Positions 1 to 8,224 of a stretch of DNA of 64,000 bases are shown piece after piece. Position 1 is the stretch's first letter. The number at the start of each line of letters is the position of its first letter. The translations under genes and the position numbers were made by a program. The notes beneath the pieces were generated by a model. The model did not search any database and had not been told where the DNA came from. It saw only the letters and a list, made by a program, of their open reading frames with translations. The DNA comes from Ruminococcus hominis (GTDB taxonomy: Bacteria > Bacillota > Clostridia > Lachnospirales > Lachnospiraceae): contig NZ_JACOPE010000001.1 in assembly GCF_014287355.1 (NCBI RefSeq), forward strand, positions 3,224,001 to 3,288,000, written 5' to 3'.

Positions 1-271
1 TCTTTATCTTTTGTAGGAAGTTTTTAATTGTTACACATTTGTTAACTTTTAGTTACATTTGCATTGTATCAACAAAATATTATTTTGTCAATATTTTACC
101 ATATCTTTCCATCTTCATCCTACGACCTTATCTTACATATTATTTCATATTTTCCGTTCTTTATGTAATATATTTGTAATATTTTGTCATTATCATACAT
201 CCCGGAATTTATTTTCATCATTCACAACTAGCTTCATTATACAAATAATAAGAATTTCTTTTTTATATCAA

Positions 272-331
272 AACAGGTGTTGTCAGTAATCTTGGAAGCA
301 TAAACTTCCTAACCTACTAACAACACCTGTT
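272..331 (-). terminator. Candidate terminator of the GH43 gene
   Basis: Twelve-base arms (AACAGGTGTTGT and its complement) flank a smaller internal hairpin just after the hydrolase gene, read on the minus strand, followed by a short T run. The rest of 1-349 is very AT-rich and I see no gene in it; the open frames there have no ribosome site or recognisable product. Confidence 0.55.
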
Positions 332-349
332 ATCCTAATTTATTACTTT

Positions 350-1402
350 TTACTCGTAATCTTCTATTCTCCACTCGTCTTTCCAATCAATATAAACCAT
401 ATCTCCATCAAAACGAAGTGGTAACCATACATAATCTGCAATGGATGTATTCTGAATCGGTTCCTCTCCCATGCGGCTAAAATCAAATTCTTTCTCTTCT
501 TCTGAATAAATACTGTTAAACATTTCCTCATAAATTGGATATTCTTTATCCATATTCTGTGGCAGCCATCGATCTGCACACGCAATGTATAAATCTTTTT
601 TTCCTTCCACTTTAAAGATACATGAGATCTGACTGTGGAAAGATGTCTGACTCTCATCTCCAACATGAGGATTTCCCAATACTTTATATGGTCCATGCCA
701 TGTATCTGCAACAGCTACTTCTGACGGATTTGGTAAATATCCTGTTGTTCCGGAAGTAATCAGATAATGTTTTCCTTTTCTTTTAAAATGTGCCGTTGCC
801 TCTCTCACATATGGTGGATGTTTTCTCGGAAAATGCGTAGAATAATATCCTGTAACATCTGTATAATCTTCCGTCAGATCCGCACAAATTGTTTCCGAAT
901 GCACACGTTCAAAGTAATAATATGCTTTTCCATCTTCTGCTACAGCAAGATCAAAATCTCCTGCATTCATTCCCAATGGCTGTAATCCTTCTTTCACCTT
1001 CGTGTATGGACCAAGAATGTGATTTGCAACCATTACAGTTTCTGTCTGTGTCTGGAAACTGTCTTTGTTCATAATTTTCATCCAACATACATATTTCTTT
1101 GTTTTCTTATTATAAATAATATGTGGTCTGTCCATACATGATTCCGGATGCAATGAAGATGTAGGATCACCTGGTTCCGGTGGAATAATAATTCCTCTGT
1201 CTTCCCAGTTATACAAATCTGTGGAACTATAACATTTCACTCCCCAATGCCAGATACCATTCACACCATCTGTTTTCTCTTTATTTTCTCCATACCAATA
1301 ATACACGCCATCAATGTACATAATAGAACCGCCATGAGCCTGAATACGATTTCCATTTGTATCCAACCATACCTTACCCGGATATATCGCCTGATTCTTC
1401 AT
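350..1402 (-). CDS. Glycoside hydrolase family 43-type beta-propeller enzyme
   Basis: A 350-residue protein with the look of a five-bladed propeller GH43 enzyme: an N-terminal strand with WLDTNGNRIQAHGG, then YYWYGENK, CYSSTDLYNWEDRG and the acidic REATAHF segment. There is no signal peptide, so it probably acts inside the cell on imported oligosaccharides. GH43 enzymes release arabinose, xylose or galactose from plant glycans; the AHGG/YYWYGE pattern recalls the subfamily with exo-galactanase-like members, but the substrate cannot be read from the sequence. The start is well placed behind an AAAGGAAA site. It lies downstream of a decayed sugar/cation symporter gene with which it probably formed an operon. 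Confidence 0.8.
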   Translation of the reverse strand: MKNQAIYPGKVWLDTNGNRIQAHGGSIMYIDGVYYWYGENKEKTDGVNGIWHWGVKCYSSTDLYNWEDRGIIIPPEPGDPTSSLHPESCMDRPHIIYNKKTKKYVCWMKIMNKDSFQTQTETVMVANHILGPYTKVKEGLQPLGMNAGDFDLAVAEDGKAYYYFERVHSETICADLTEDYTDVTGYYSTHFPRKHPPYVREATAHFKRKGKHYLITSGTTGYLPNPSEVAVADTWHGPYKVLGNPHVGDESQTSFHSQISCIFKVEGKKDLYIACADRWLPQNMDKEYPIYEEMFNSIYSEEEKEFDFSRMGEEPIQNTSIADYVWLPLRFDGDMVYIDWKDEWRIEDYE

Positions 1403-1459
1403 ATTTATTTCCTTTCTCCACTATCGTAATATTTCTATAAACATTCTTTCAGCTTCACA

Positions 1460-2220
1460 CTATTTTTCTTTCTGGTGTCTTTCTTCCAGTTCTTTGACAA
1501 TTGTCGGATACTGTTTTTCCAGTTTGTAGAAGCTAAGAATAATTACACACAGAATATTTAAGACAATTGGAAGCACTACATATACAATCGTAATACCTGT
1601 TAAAGCCGATGCAGTCTGTACCTCTGCTGCACCATTATATCCTGCCCATGCAAGAATCCATCCACAGAATGCTGTTCCCAAAGCTGTACCACATTTGGAA
1701 CCAAAACTATTTACTGACATGATCAGCCCTTCCTGACGATAACCATTCTGCCACTCACCATATTCTACCGTATTACAAAGTAATGGATAAGAGCACCACT
1801 GTGTACTACATCCTACAGCAAAAATAACCGAACCTATATATACTGCCATAAGAGATGTACTTCCACCAAGACCAACGACCACACGTCCCAATGTCATAAG
1901 CAAAATACCACCAATCAGGCCGTTCTTCATACCAGTTTTTGCGATCACAGGTTTTGAAAGAGGAATCAGGAAAAGCATCGGCATGGATAAAATCATTCCT
2001 ACTACTGCTACCGACTGTGGTTTTCCACATACATACGCAAGATAATAAAACATAGATCCCATATTCAGTGAAATAACCGCTGCATTAACGTGCGCATAAT
2101 TTGTATAATATACAAGTAGATATGCGCTCATTGCTGCAAACAACAAATTTGTTCCCATTTCACCACTGGAAAATGCTATTTTTCTCTCCAGCTTAGCTTT
2201 CCTTTTGAATTCACTCCCAT
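1460..2220 (-). pseudogene. GPH-family sugar:cation symporter, decayed (frameshift plus internal deletion)
   Basis: The ATG at 2220 has a GGAGG site and encodes MGVNSKGKLSWREK, then hits a stop. Restoring one A in the run at 2179-2183 gives REKIAFSSGEMGTNLLF, the usual N-terminus of glycoside-pentoside-hexuronide symporters. The frame then passes from the end of helix 1 (YYTNYAHVNAAVISLN) directly into the second half (MGSMFYYLAYVCG ... VEYGEWQNGYRQEGL). About 200 residues, roughly five helices, are missing from the normal ~450. Both lesions should inactivate transport. The gene lay upstream of the GH43 gene and divergent from an AraC regulator, which suggests a former uptake and hydrolysis unit. 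Confidence 0.82.
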
Positions 2221-2436
2221 TTTAATATCCTCCTTTTTTCTAAAGGCATCATATCATTGCAACCACATTTTCCGCTCTGTAATATCATAATGAATTCACT
2301 TTATTTTCCTATATTTTTTAATATTTATAATTAAATATATCCTGTTTTTTTTGTTTTTTACTATTCATCTTGTATCTTTTTTAATTTACACTGTTTGAAT
2401 TGGATGATATACTGGTGCAAAGGAGGTAAGCATATT

Positions 2437-3525
2437 ATGAATTTCTACGTTTCACTTGGAGATATCCAGGATAGCATTGATAATTTTAACCGAGTTCATA
2501 ATAACCATCCTAATCTTCCGGATATTCTTCATGAACTGTATAAAAACCAAAATTATATTTGTTCCGAGTCAGAGCTTCCTGATATAAGTGGATTTGCCCT
2601 GATGGATGATGATGAATTTTTGAAAAAAATACGTACTTTATATTTCCGTTTTCCTGGAAATATTCTAACTAATATAGAAGATTTTGATGTTGTCCCTATG
2701 AATGCAGACTTAACCGTTATAAGTCAGTTTTGGAATATTAATACCTTTATTCACATGCATGATTGTTTTGAGATTAATTATATTTTCAAAGGTCAGTGTG
2801 AGTTTGTCTTTCTGGATGAAAAAAGAATACTAAAAGAAGGGGATTTCTGTATTATTTCTCCTTTTACAAACCATTCTACCAGACTTCTCGATCCAGATTC
2901 ACAGATTTTCCCTATCCTTGTGAAAGAACAAACTTTTAGTAAGACATTTTTCCCACTTCTTTCCAATGATGATATTCTGTCCCACTTTTTCAGGAAGATT
3001 TTATCAAATACAGATGAGCCAAATTATCTGCTTTTCCAGACAAGTGCTTCTCCTGATGTACGTTTTTTAATGAAAGAACTTTTTTTAGAAAATTTTCAAT
3101 ATGATAAATATGTAAATCAAAGCAGCGTCCACTGGCTTAGCCTTCTATTCGTAAGCATTCTACGAAATTACGAAACATACAGCCAGTTTTCCAGTTATAA
3201 TAACGGAATTGCCTACGCTCCTATTTTGCGCTACATACAAAGTCACTATACCACAATTACCCTGTCCGAACTTTCAAAAATTTTTCATTATTCTGTGCCT
3301 TATCTGTCAAAAATAATAAAGGAAACTACAGACCAGTCATTTTCTTCTGTAGTCCGAAAATTAAAAATGAGAGCGGCAGTTCAATTGTTAGAAACAACAA
3401 ATGATTCTATCGAAAAAATAGCAGAAGATGTCGGCTATAACAGTTCCGATCATTTTTACAGAGTATTTACTGATTATTATGGAATGTCTCCAACAAAGTA
3501 TCGAAAAATTCATCAAGAAACTTGA
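2437..3525 (+). CDS. AraC-family transcriptional regulator
   Basis: A 362-residue regulator. The middle holds a cupin-like sensor part (HMHDCFEINYIFKG ... EGDFCIISPFTNHSTR), which normally binds a sugar. The C-terminal ~100 residues form the double helix-turn-helix, with LSELSKIFHYSVPYLSKIIK and IEKIAEDVGYNSSDHFYRVF. An in-frame ATG 42 bases upstream exists, but the AAAGGAGG site at 2419-2426 favours 2437. It is transcribed away from the broken symporter and GH43 genes, the usual arrangement for a local activator of those genes. A ~200-bp AT-rich divergent control region separates them. Confidence 0.88.
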   Translation: MNFYVSLGDIQDSIDNFNRVHNNHPNLPDILHELYKNQNYICSESELPDISGFALMDDDEFLKKIRTLYFRFPGNILTNIEDFDVVPMNADLTVISQFWNINTFIHMHDCFEINYIFKGQCEFVFLDEKRILKEGDFCIISPFTNHSTRLLDPDSQIFPILVKEQTFSKTFFPLLSNDDILSHFFRKILSNTDEPNYLLFQTSASPDVRFLMKELFLENFQYDKYVNQSSVHWLSLLFVSILRNYETYSQFSSYNNGIAYAPILRYIQSHYTTITLSELSKIFHYSVPYLSKIIKETTDQSFSSVVRKLKMRAAVQLLETTNDSIEKIAEDVGYNSSDHFYRVFTDYYGMSPTKYRKIHQET

Positions 3526-3544
3526 AAATTTTTTTCAAAAAATG

Positions 3545-3592
3545 TTGACTTTTCTTCTCAAAAGTTGTATATTCTAATTACAGTAATTGTTA
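3545..3592 (+). promoter_or_regulatory. perR promoter with candidate Per box
   Basis: TTGACT (3545-3550), a 17-base spacer and TATATT (3568-3573) form a good sigma-A promoter. Just downstream, TTACAGTAATTGTTA (3578-3592) matches the PerR operator consensus TTATAATNATTATAA at 11 of 14 defined positions, so autorepression by the gene that follows is likely. Confidence 0.7.
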
Positions 3593-3626
3593 CTATTATT
3601 GTTTAAGTTTTAAGGAGGGATTCCCA

Positions 3627-4016
3627 ATGGCAACATTAAAATTCAGCCGACAACGAGAATCCATCAAACAGTATCTGGCCTCGACTAAAGAGCATCCAAC
3701 TGCCGACATGGTTTATATGCATGTAAAGGAAGATTATCCTAACATCAGTCTTGGAACTGTATATCGGAATTTGAATCTTCTTACGGACATTGGTGAAGCA
3801 TTGAAAATCGCCACTCCAGATGGAGCCGACAGATTTGATGGATGTGTCAAGCCACACAATCATTTTTTCTGCACTGAGTGCAGACGGGTTCTTGACCTTG
3901 ACCTGGATATGAAGGAAATCGAACAGATAAACAAGGCAGCCGCCTCGAATTTCGACGGTATTATAGAATCCAGTAACACTATTTTTTATGGTAAATGCGG
4001 TGACTGCATAAAATAG
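3627..4016 (+). CDS. perR: Fur-family peroxide-responsive repressor (PerR type)
   Basis: 129 residues: a winged helix (HPTADMVYMHVKEDYPNISLGTVYRNLNLL), the conserved RFDGCVKPHNHFFCTECRRV metal-binding segment and a final CGDC structural zinc pair. PerR senses peroxide by iron-catalysed histidine oxidation and represses oxidative-stress genes. It is somewhat shorter than many Fur proteins. It is separated by ~90 bp from a rubrerythrin gene on the same strand, a classic PerR target, and has a Per-box-like site in its own promoter. Assignment to PerR rather than Fur or Zur rests on that context and on sequence. Confidence 0.88.
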   Translation: MATLKFSRQRESIKQYLASTKEHPTADMVYMHVKEDYPNISLGTVYRNLNLLTDIGEALKIATPDGADRFDGCVKPHNHFFCTECRRVLDLDLDMKEIEQINKAAASNFDGIIESSNTIFYGKCGDCIK

Positions 4017-4103
4017 CTATAAACTCACAGATTTCTGCGAATTATAACTATGAAAGGTCTTAATTATACCAAAATTTCATTTTAAGAAAAGGAGAACAAA
4101 ATT

Positions 4104-4646
4104 ATGAAAAAATTTGTATGTACAGTATGCGGATACGTTCACGAAGGAGATGCTGCACCAGAGAAATGTCCAGTTTGTGGTGTTGGTGCTGACAAATTCA
4201 AAGAGCAGACAGGTGAAAGAGAATGGGCTGCTGAGCACGTTGTAGGTGTTGCTAAAGGTGTTAGCGAAGACATCCTTGCTGATTTAAGAGCAAACTTTGA
4301 AGGAGAATGTTCAGAAGTTGGTATGTATCTTGCAATGGCAAGAGTTGCTCACAGAGAAGGTTACCCAGAGATCGGTCTTTACTGGGAGAAAGCTGCTTAC
4401 GAAGAAGCAGAGCACGCTGCTAAATTTGCAGAACTTCTTGGAGAAGTCGTAACAGATAGCACAAAGAAAAACCTTGAGATGAGAGTTGACGCTGAGAACG
4501 GAGCTACAGCTGGTAAATTTGACCTTGCTAAACGTGCTAAAGCTGCTAACCTGGATGCAATCCACGATACAGTACATGAGATGGCAAGAGATGAAGCTAG
4601 ACACGGAAAAGCATTCGAAGGACTGCTCAAGAGATATTTCGGCTAA
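4104..4646 (+). CDS. Reverse-type rubrerythrin (NADH peroxidase-like)
   Basis: 180 residues in reverse rubrerythrin order. An N-terminal rubredoxin domain has two CxxC knuckles (CTVCGY, CPVCGV; residues ~6-26). A four-helix diiron domain follows, with the paired Glu motifs [16 protein letters not shown] and [11 protein letters not shown] in the first half and [11 protein letters not shown] near the end. Such proteins reduce hydrogen peroxide in the cytoplasm of anaerobes and belong to the PerR regulon in clostridia. The gene sits directly after perR and has its own AAGGAG site. The codon use (repeated CTT, GCT, GAA) suggests high expression. Confidence 0.92.
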   Translation: MKKFVCTVCGYVHEGDAAPEKCPVCGVGADKFKEQTGEREWAAEHVVGVAKGVSEDILADLRANFEGECSEVGMYLAMARVAHREGYPEIGLYWEKAAYEEAEHAAKFAELLGEVVTDSTKKNLEMRVDAENGATAGKFDLAKRAKAANLDAIHDTVHEMARDEARHGKAFEGLLKRYFG

Positions 4647-4660
4647 TATTTGACACTTCC

Positions 4661-4694
4661 AAGAGGGTGAGATGAAAGTCTTGCCCTCTTTTTG
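4661..4694 (+). terminator. Rho-independent terminator after rubrerythrin
   Basis: An AGAGGG stem pairs with CCCTCT, followed by a run of five T, 15 bases after the rubrerythrin stop. Confidence 0.75.
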
Positions 4695-4696
4695 TA

Positions 4697-4780
4697 GTGC
4701 CGGATAGGGACGGAGTTTAGTGGCTTTTTTGCATAGCAAAAAGCCACTAAACTCCGTCCCCATCCGGCTCTCCCGGCACC
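4697..4780. repeat. Palindromic GGGACGGAGT repeat, copy 1 (complete)
   Basis: A long perfect-arm palindrome: GGACGGAGTTTAGTGGC... on the left and its complement on the right around a short GCATAGC centre, enclosed by GTGCCGG/CCGGCAC. Related copies lie at 6343-6425, 13175-13231, 39725-39769 with 41415-41485, and 46029-46053. It sits between two convergent transcription units and could also act as a terminator. Confidence 0.85.
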
Positions 4781-4800
4781 CTATCTAACACTCTCGATTC

Positions 4801-6330
4801 TCACACCAGGTTTCCGACTGCTTTACTCCAACCTATATACTTCTTCTCTCTCAAATTCTCATCCATTTTTTTTGAATATATCTTTCTCTTCATAAGTTTG
4901 AACAAATCCATCGTATAGATTCCCATTGCGATACCTGCTGCATATGCCACTCCGATTCCGGAAAGTTCTTCCGCATCCGGCACTAAAACATTTCCTCCAA
5001 GGATATCACTTTGAAATTGCATCAGATAACCATTCTTTGTTGGTCCTCCATCCACGCGAAATTCTTTCACTTTTACTCCTGCATCTGCCTCCATTGCTCT
5101 CACAACATCTGTGATCTGATAAGCGATACACTCAATTCCTGCACGAATAATCTCGGCTTTTCCGGTTGTTCTGGTAATTCCAGATAGGGATGCTTTTGCA
5201 TTACTCTTCCAGTGTGGTGCTCCCAGCCCGGTAAACGCAGGCACAAAATAAAGTTCATCATCAGAAATTGCTTCTCTGCACAGGCTTTCCGTCTCTCCCG
5301 GAGAATCAATCAGTCTGACATCGTCTTTTAACCATGAAATAACCGCTCCGGTATAATTTATATTTCCTTCAAGAACATAATTCACTTTTCCATTCATGCC
5401 CCATGCAAGTGATGTGACAACACCATGTGTACTGACAACCGGTGCTTCTCCAATATTCATCATAATAGAAGATCCCGTGCCATAAGTCGCTTTGATGTCT
5501 CCTTTCCTAAGACACCCCTGACCAAATAATGCCCCGTGAGAATCTCCCAGTACCGCATGAATTGGAATAGGTTTTTCAAAAAGTCCTTCAAAATCTGTCC
5601 ACCCAAATTCACTGTCCGAATCACATACTTGCGGTAAATCTTCAGGACAAATTCCAAACAATTTACATATTTCTTCATCCCATTTTAAGGTAAAGATATT
5701 GAATAACTGTGTTCTTGACGCATTAGAATAATCTGTTTTATAATCATGGCCTTTTGTCAGACGATATACAAGCCATGTATCAATTGTTCCAAAACAAAGT
5801 TGATGTTGAGCCATTAGTTCCTGACACTTTTGGCTCTTTAAAGCCACTGGTTCCTGACCCCTTTGGCTCTCTTCCCATTGGAAGTTTTCCAACAGCCATG
5901 CCATTTTTGCTGCCGGGAAATAAGGTGATAGGGGAAGTCCTGTTTTCTCGCGAATCATTTTTGCCGCATTTTTAATTTCTGGACGTTCACAAATCTCCGT
6001 TGCTCTGGAGCATTGCCATACAATTGCATCTGCGATTGGTTTATTTGTTTCTTTGTCCCAGATTAGTGTTGTCTCTCTTTGATTACTAATTCCTATTCCC
6101 TGAACAAGTGAATGGTCAATTCCGGACTCTTCTACAAGATCTTTTACAACCCGAATGGTATTTCTGTAAATCTCTTCCGGGTCGTGTGAAACCCATCCTT
6201 TTTCGTTTACAATCTGACGATGTGGCACATCTGTTCTTCGAAGCAAATGTCCTTCTGCATCAAATAGAAGTGCTTTTGTTCCCTGTGTACTCTGGTCGAT
6301 ACTGATAATATATTTCTCTTCCATTTTCAT
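4801..6330 (-). CDS. FGGY-family carbohydrate kinase (glycerol-kinase-like)
   Basis: 509 residues with both actin-like FGGY domains: the N-terminal SIDQSTQGTKALLFD phosphate loop, IVWQCSRA, TIDTWLVYRLT, YGTGSSIMMN, and the VDGGPTKNGYLMQFQSDIL motif in the C-terminal domain. It resembles GlpK most, but its place after an isomerase and a two-subunit transketolase suggests a ketose substrate instead. A segment of ~16 residues between LLENF and CFGTIDTWL is not expected in the family and is encoded by two repeat units (5809-5869). A second start at 6324 is better spaced from the AAAGGA site. The gene is last in a four-gene operon. Confidence 0.85.
   Translation of the reverse strand: MKMEEKYIISIDQSTQGTKALLFDAEGHLLRRTDVPHRQIVNEKGWVSHDPEEIYRNTIRVVKDLVEESGIDHSLVQGIGISNQRETTLIWDKETNKPIADAIVWQCSRATEICERPEIKNAAKMIREKTGLPLSPYFPAAKMAWLLENFQWEESQRGQEPVALKSQKCQELMAQHQLCFGTIDTWLVYRLTKGHDYKTDYSNASRTQLFNIFTLKWDEEICKLFGICPEDLPQVCDSDSEFGWTDFEGLFEKPIPIHAVLGDSHGALFGQGCLRKGDIKATYGTGSSIMMNIGEAPVVSTHGVVTSLAWGMNGKVNYVLEGNINYTGAVISWLKDDVRLIDSPGETESLCREAISDDELYFVPAFTGLGAPHWKSNAKASLSGITRTTGKAEIIRAGIECIAYQITDVVRAMEADAGVKVKEFRVDGGPTKNGYLMQFQSDILGGNVLVPDAEELSGIGVAYAAGIAMGIYTMDLFKLMKRKIYSKKMDENLREKKYIGWSKAVGNLV
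5809..5869. repeat. Two 28-bp repeat units inside the kinase gene
   Basis: Unit 1 (5809-5836) and unit 2 (5842-5869) differ at only a few bases and are separated by TTTAA. Each starts AGCCA and ends TGGCTC, so each is a small palindrome-ended module. They lie in frame in the kinase and encode RGQEPVALKSQKCQELMA. The AGCCA/GGCTCTTTA words also occur in the palindromic repeat just outside the gene. Confidence 0.8.
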
Positions 6331-6342
6331 ATCCTTTCAAAC

Positions 6343-6425
6343 GGGGACGGAGTTAATGGCTCTTTATCTGTCCCCGCTGGCTCTAATCCACTGGAGGCAG
6401 ATAAAGAGCCATTAACTCCGTCCCC
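6343..6425. repeat. Palindromic GGGACGGAGT repeat, copy 2
   Basis: Two perfect 28-base arms, 6343-6370 and 6398-6425, around a 27-base centre. It shares the GGGGACGGAGTT start with copy 1 but has AATGGCTCTTTATCTG in place of the TAGTGGC part. It lies between the kinase and transketolase genes, so it is within the presumed operon transcript. Confidence 0.85.
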
Positions 6426-6434
6426 AGTGGTTAC

Positions 6435-7364
6435 CTACAGAATTTCTTTCACTTGTTCGGCGATTCCTTCTGCATTCAATTTATAATAATTGAACACTTC
6501 CTGTGAAGTTCCTGTAATAACAGGAGCATCCGGCAGTGACATATTTACCACTTTTTTCGGGCATTCACTTCCAACGACTTGTGCAACCATAGAACCGAGT
6601 CCGCCAAACGGAGCATGTTCTTCTACTGTAACAACTGCTTTTACATTTACAGCTTCTCTTACGATTGCTTCTTTATCCAGCGGTTTTACACAATACATAT
6701 CAAGAACAGTTGCTGTGATTCCTTCTGCTTTCAAAAGATCTGCTGCGTCTTTTGCAGGTTTTACCATTTCTCCACAAGCAACAATCAACACGTCCTCTCC
6801 CTTTGTTACAACCGTTGCTTTATCCATTTCAAATGGAACATTTCCTTCTTCATAAATCGGATCTACTGCATTTCTTCCTGTGCGAATATACGCAGGTTTT
6901 TCATCTTTTAATAATGCCTTCATAAGTTCTTTTGTCTGAAGATGGTCACTTGGAAGATATACTCTCATATTTGGAATTGCACTCATAGCTGCAATATCCT
7001 GTGCAGAATGGTGACTCATTCCGAGTGCACCATAGCTGACACCTCCGCTGATACCGATTAATTTTACATTTGTATTTGAATAAGCTACATCTACTTTGCA
7101 CTGCTCGTAACTTCTTGTAGATAAGAAACATGCCGGAGAAACTGCGTATGCTTTTTTACCACATTTTGCAAGCCCTGCGGAAATGCTTACAAGGTTCTGT
7201 TCTGCAATGCCTGTCTCAACAAACTGCTCCGGGTATGTATCTGCAAATGGTGTAAAAGAACCGCTTCCTCTTGAATCACTGCAAAGTGCCACGATATTTT
7301 TATCTGTCTTTGCCGCTTCCATCAATACTTCACATATCATCTGTTTATTTGCAATTTTTCCCAT
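6435..7364 (-). CDS. Transketolase, C-terminal subunit
   Basis: 309 residues matching the pyrimidine-binding and C-terminal domains of transketolase: FVETGIAEQNLVSISAGLA contains the catalytic glutamate that activates thiamine diphosphate, and GGVSYGALGMSHHSAQDIAA and YIRTGR are typical. It needs the N-terminal subunit encoded just upstream, with which it overlaps by one base (TAATG), so the two are translationally coupled. The pair moves two-carbon units between ketose and aldose phosphates. Neighbours are an isomerase and an FGGY kinase, so this pair is probably dedicated to one sugar rather than the general pentose phosphate pathway. Confidence 0.92.
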   Translation of the reverse strand: MGKIANKQMICEVLMEAAKTDKNIVALCSDSRGSGSFTPFADTYPEQFVETGIAEQNLVSISAGLAKCGKKAYAVSPACFLSTRSYEQCKVDVAYSNTNVKLIGISGGVSYGALGMSHHSAQDIAAMSAIPNMRVYLPSDHLQTKELMKALLKDEKPAYIRTGRNAVDPIYEEGNVPFEMDKATVVTKGEDVLIVACGEMVKPAKDAADLLKAEGITATVLDMYCVKPLDKEAIVREAVNVKAVVTVEEHAPFGGLGSMVAQVVGSECPKKVVNMSLPDAPVITGTSQEVFNYYKLNAEGIAEQVKEIL

Positions 7365-8194
7365 TACTGAAGTGCCTCCTCTGCTTTTTTGAAATCTGCC
7401 ATAATCTGAGCATATTCTTCCTCTGTCGGAACTTTGTGATGCCAGTTTGCCTTATCTTCCATCACTTTTGAACCTTTTCCTTTAACTGTATTTGCAATCA
7501 ATACAGTTGGTTTTCCTTTCACTGTTTTGGCTTCGTTAAATGCAGCTTCCAATTGGTCGATATCATTACCATCTGCCACATCAATCACATGCCATCCAAA
7601 ACTCTTAAATCTCTCATGAAGGTCGTCTTGGTGCATCACATCTTCTGTATTTCCTGAAATCTGCAGACGGTTTCGGTCTACTACAGCACATAAATTATCC
7701 AATTTGTAATGACTGGCTGCCATTACACCTTCCCATACAGATCCTTCTGCCAGCTCTCCGTCACCCATAACTGTATAGACACGATAATCTCTGTTATCCA
7801 TCTTTCCTGCCTTCGCCATACCAACACAAACCGGAAGCCCATGTCCAAGAGAACCTGAATTCATTTCAATACCTGGAAGTTTATTATTTGGATGACCGAT
7901 GTATTTTGAACCGAATTTGCTGAATTCTCTGTGCAATTCTTCTTTTGGAATAAATCCTTTTTCTGCAAGAATAGAATAATATGCCTCTACAGAATGCCCT
8001 TTACTGAGCACAAACAAATCACGATTCGGGTCATCCATGTTCTCAGGACTAATGTTCATCTGGTGGAAGTACAACTCCACAAGAACTTCCATCACACTCA
8101 TATCTCCACCAATATGACCTGCCTTTCCGGCACAGATTAAATCTACAGTATCTTTTCGAAGCTTATATGCAAGTAATTTTAAATTCATATTCAT
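7364..8194 (-). CDS. Transketolase, N-terminal subunit (thiamine diphosphate-binding)
   Basis: 276 residues corresponding to the N-terminal third of transketolase: GHIGGDMSVMEVLVELYF, the LSKGHSVEAYYSIL histidine region and the cofactor motif MGDGELAEGSVWEG followed by NRLQISGNT. Split transketolases are common in Firmicutes sugar operons. A second ATG two codons in (8188) is better spaced from the AAAGG site. It lies 30 bases after the isomerase gene and overlaps the C-terminal subunit start. Confidence 0.92.
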   Translation of the reverse strand: MNMNLKLLAYKLRKDTVDLICAGKAGHIGGDMSVMEVLVELYFHQMNISPENMDDPNRDLFVLSKGHSVEAYYSILAEKGFIPKEELHREFSKFGSKYIGHPNNKLPGIEMNSGSLGHGLPVCVGMAKAGKMDNRDYRVYTVMGDGELAEGSVWEGVMAASHYKLDNLCAVVDRNRLQISGNTEDVMHQDDLHERFKSFGWHVIDVADGNDIDQLEAAFNEAKTVKGKPTVLIANTVKGKGSKVMEDKANWHHKVPTEEEYAQIMADFKKAEEALQ

Positions 8195-8224
8195 TCACCT
8201 TTCTTGAAAATGTTATTGTTGTTA

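Noticed and set aside
5809..5869. Possible short CRISPR-like array (two 28-bp repeats)
   Set aside because: Only two units, a 5-bp spacer, within a coding frame, and no cas genes anywhere in the window.
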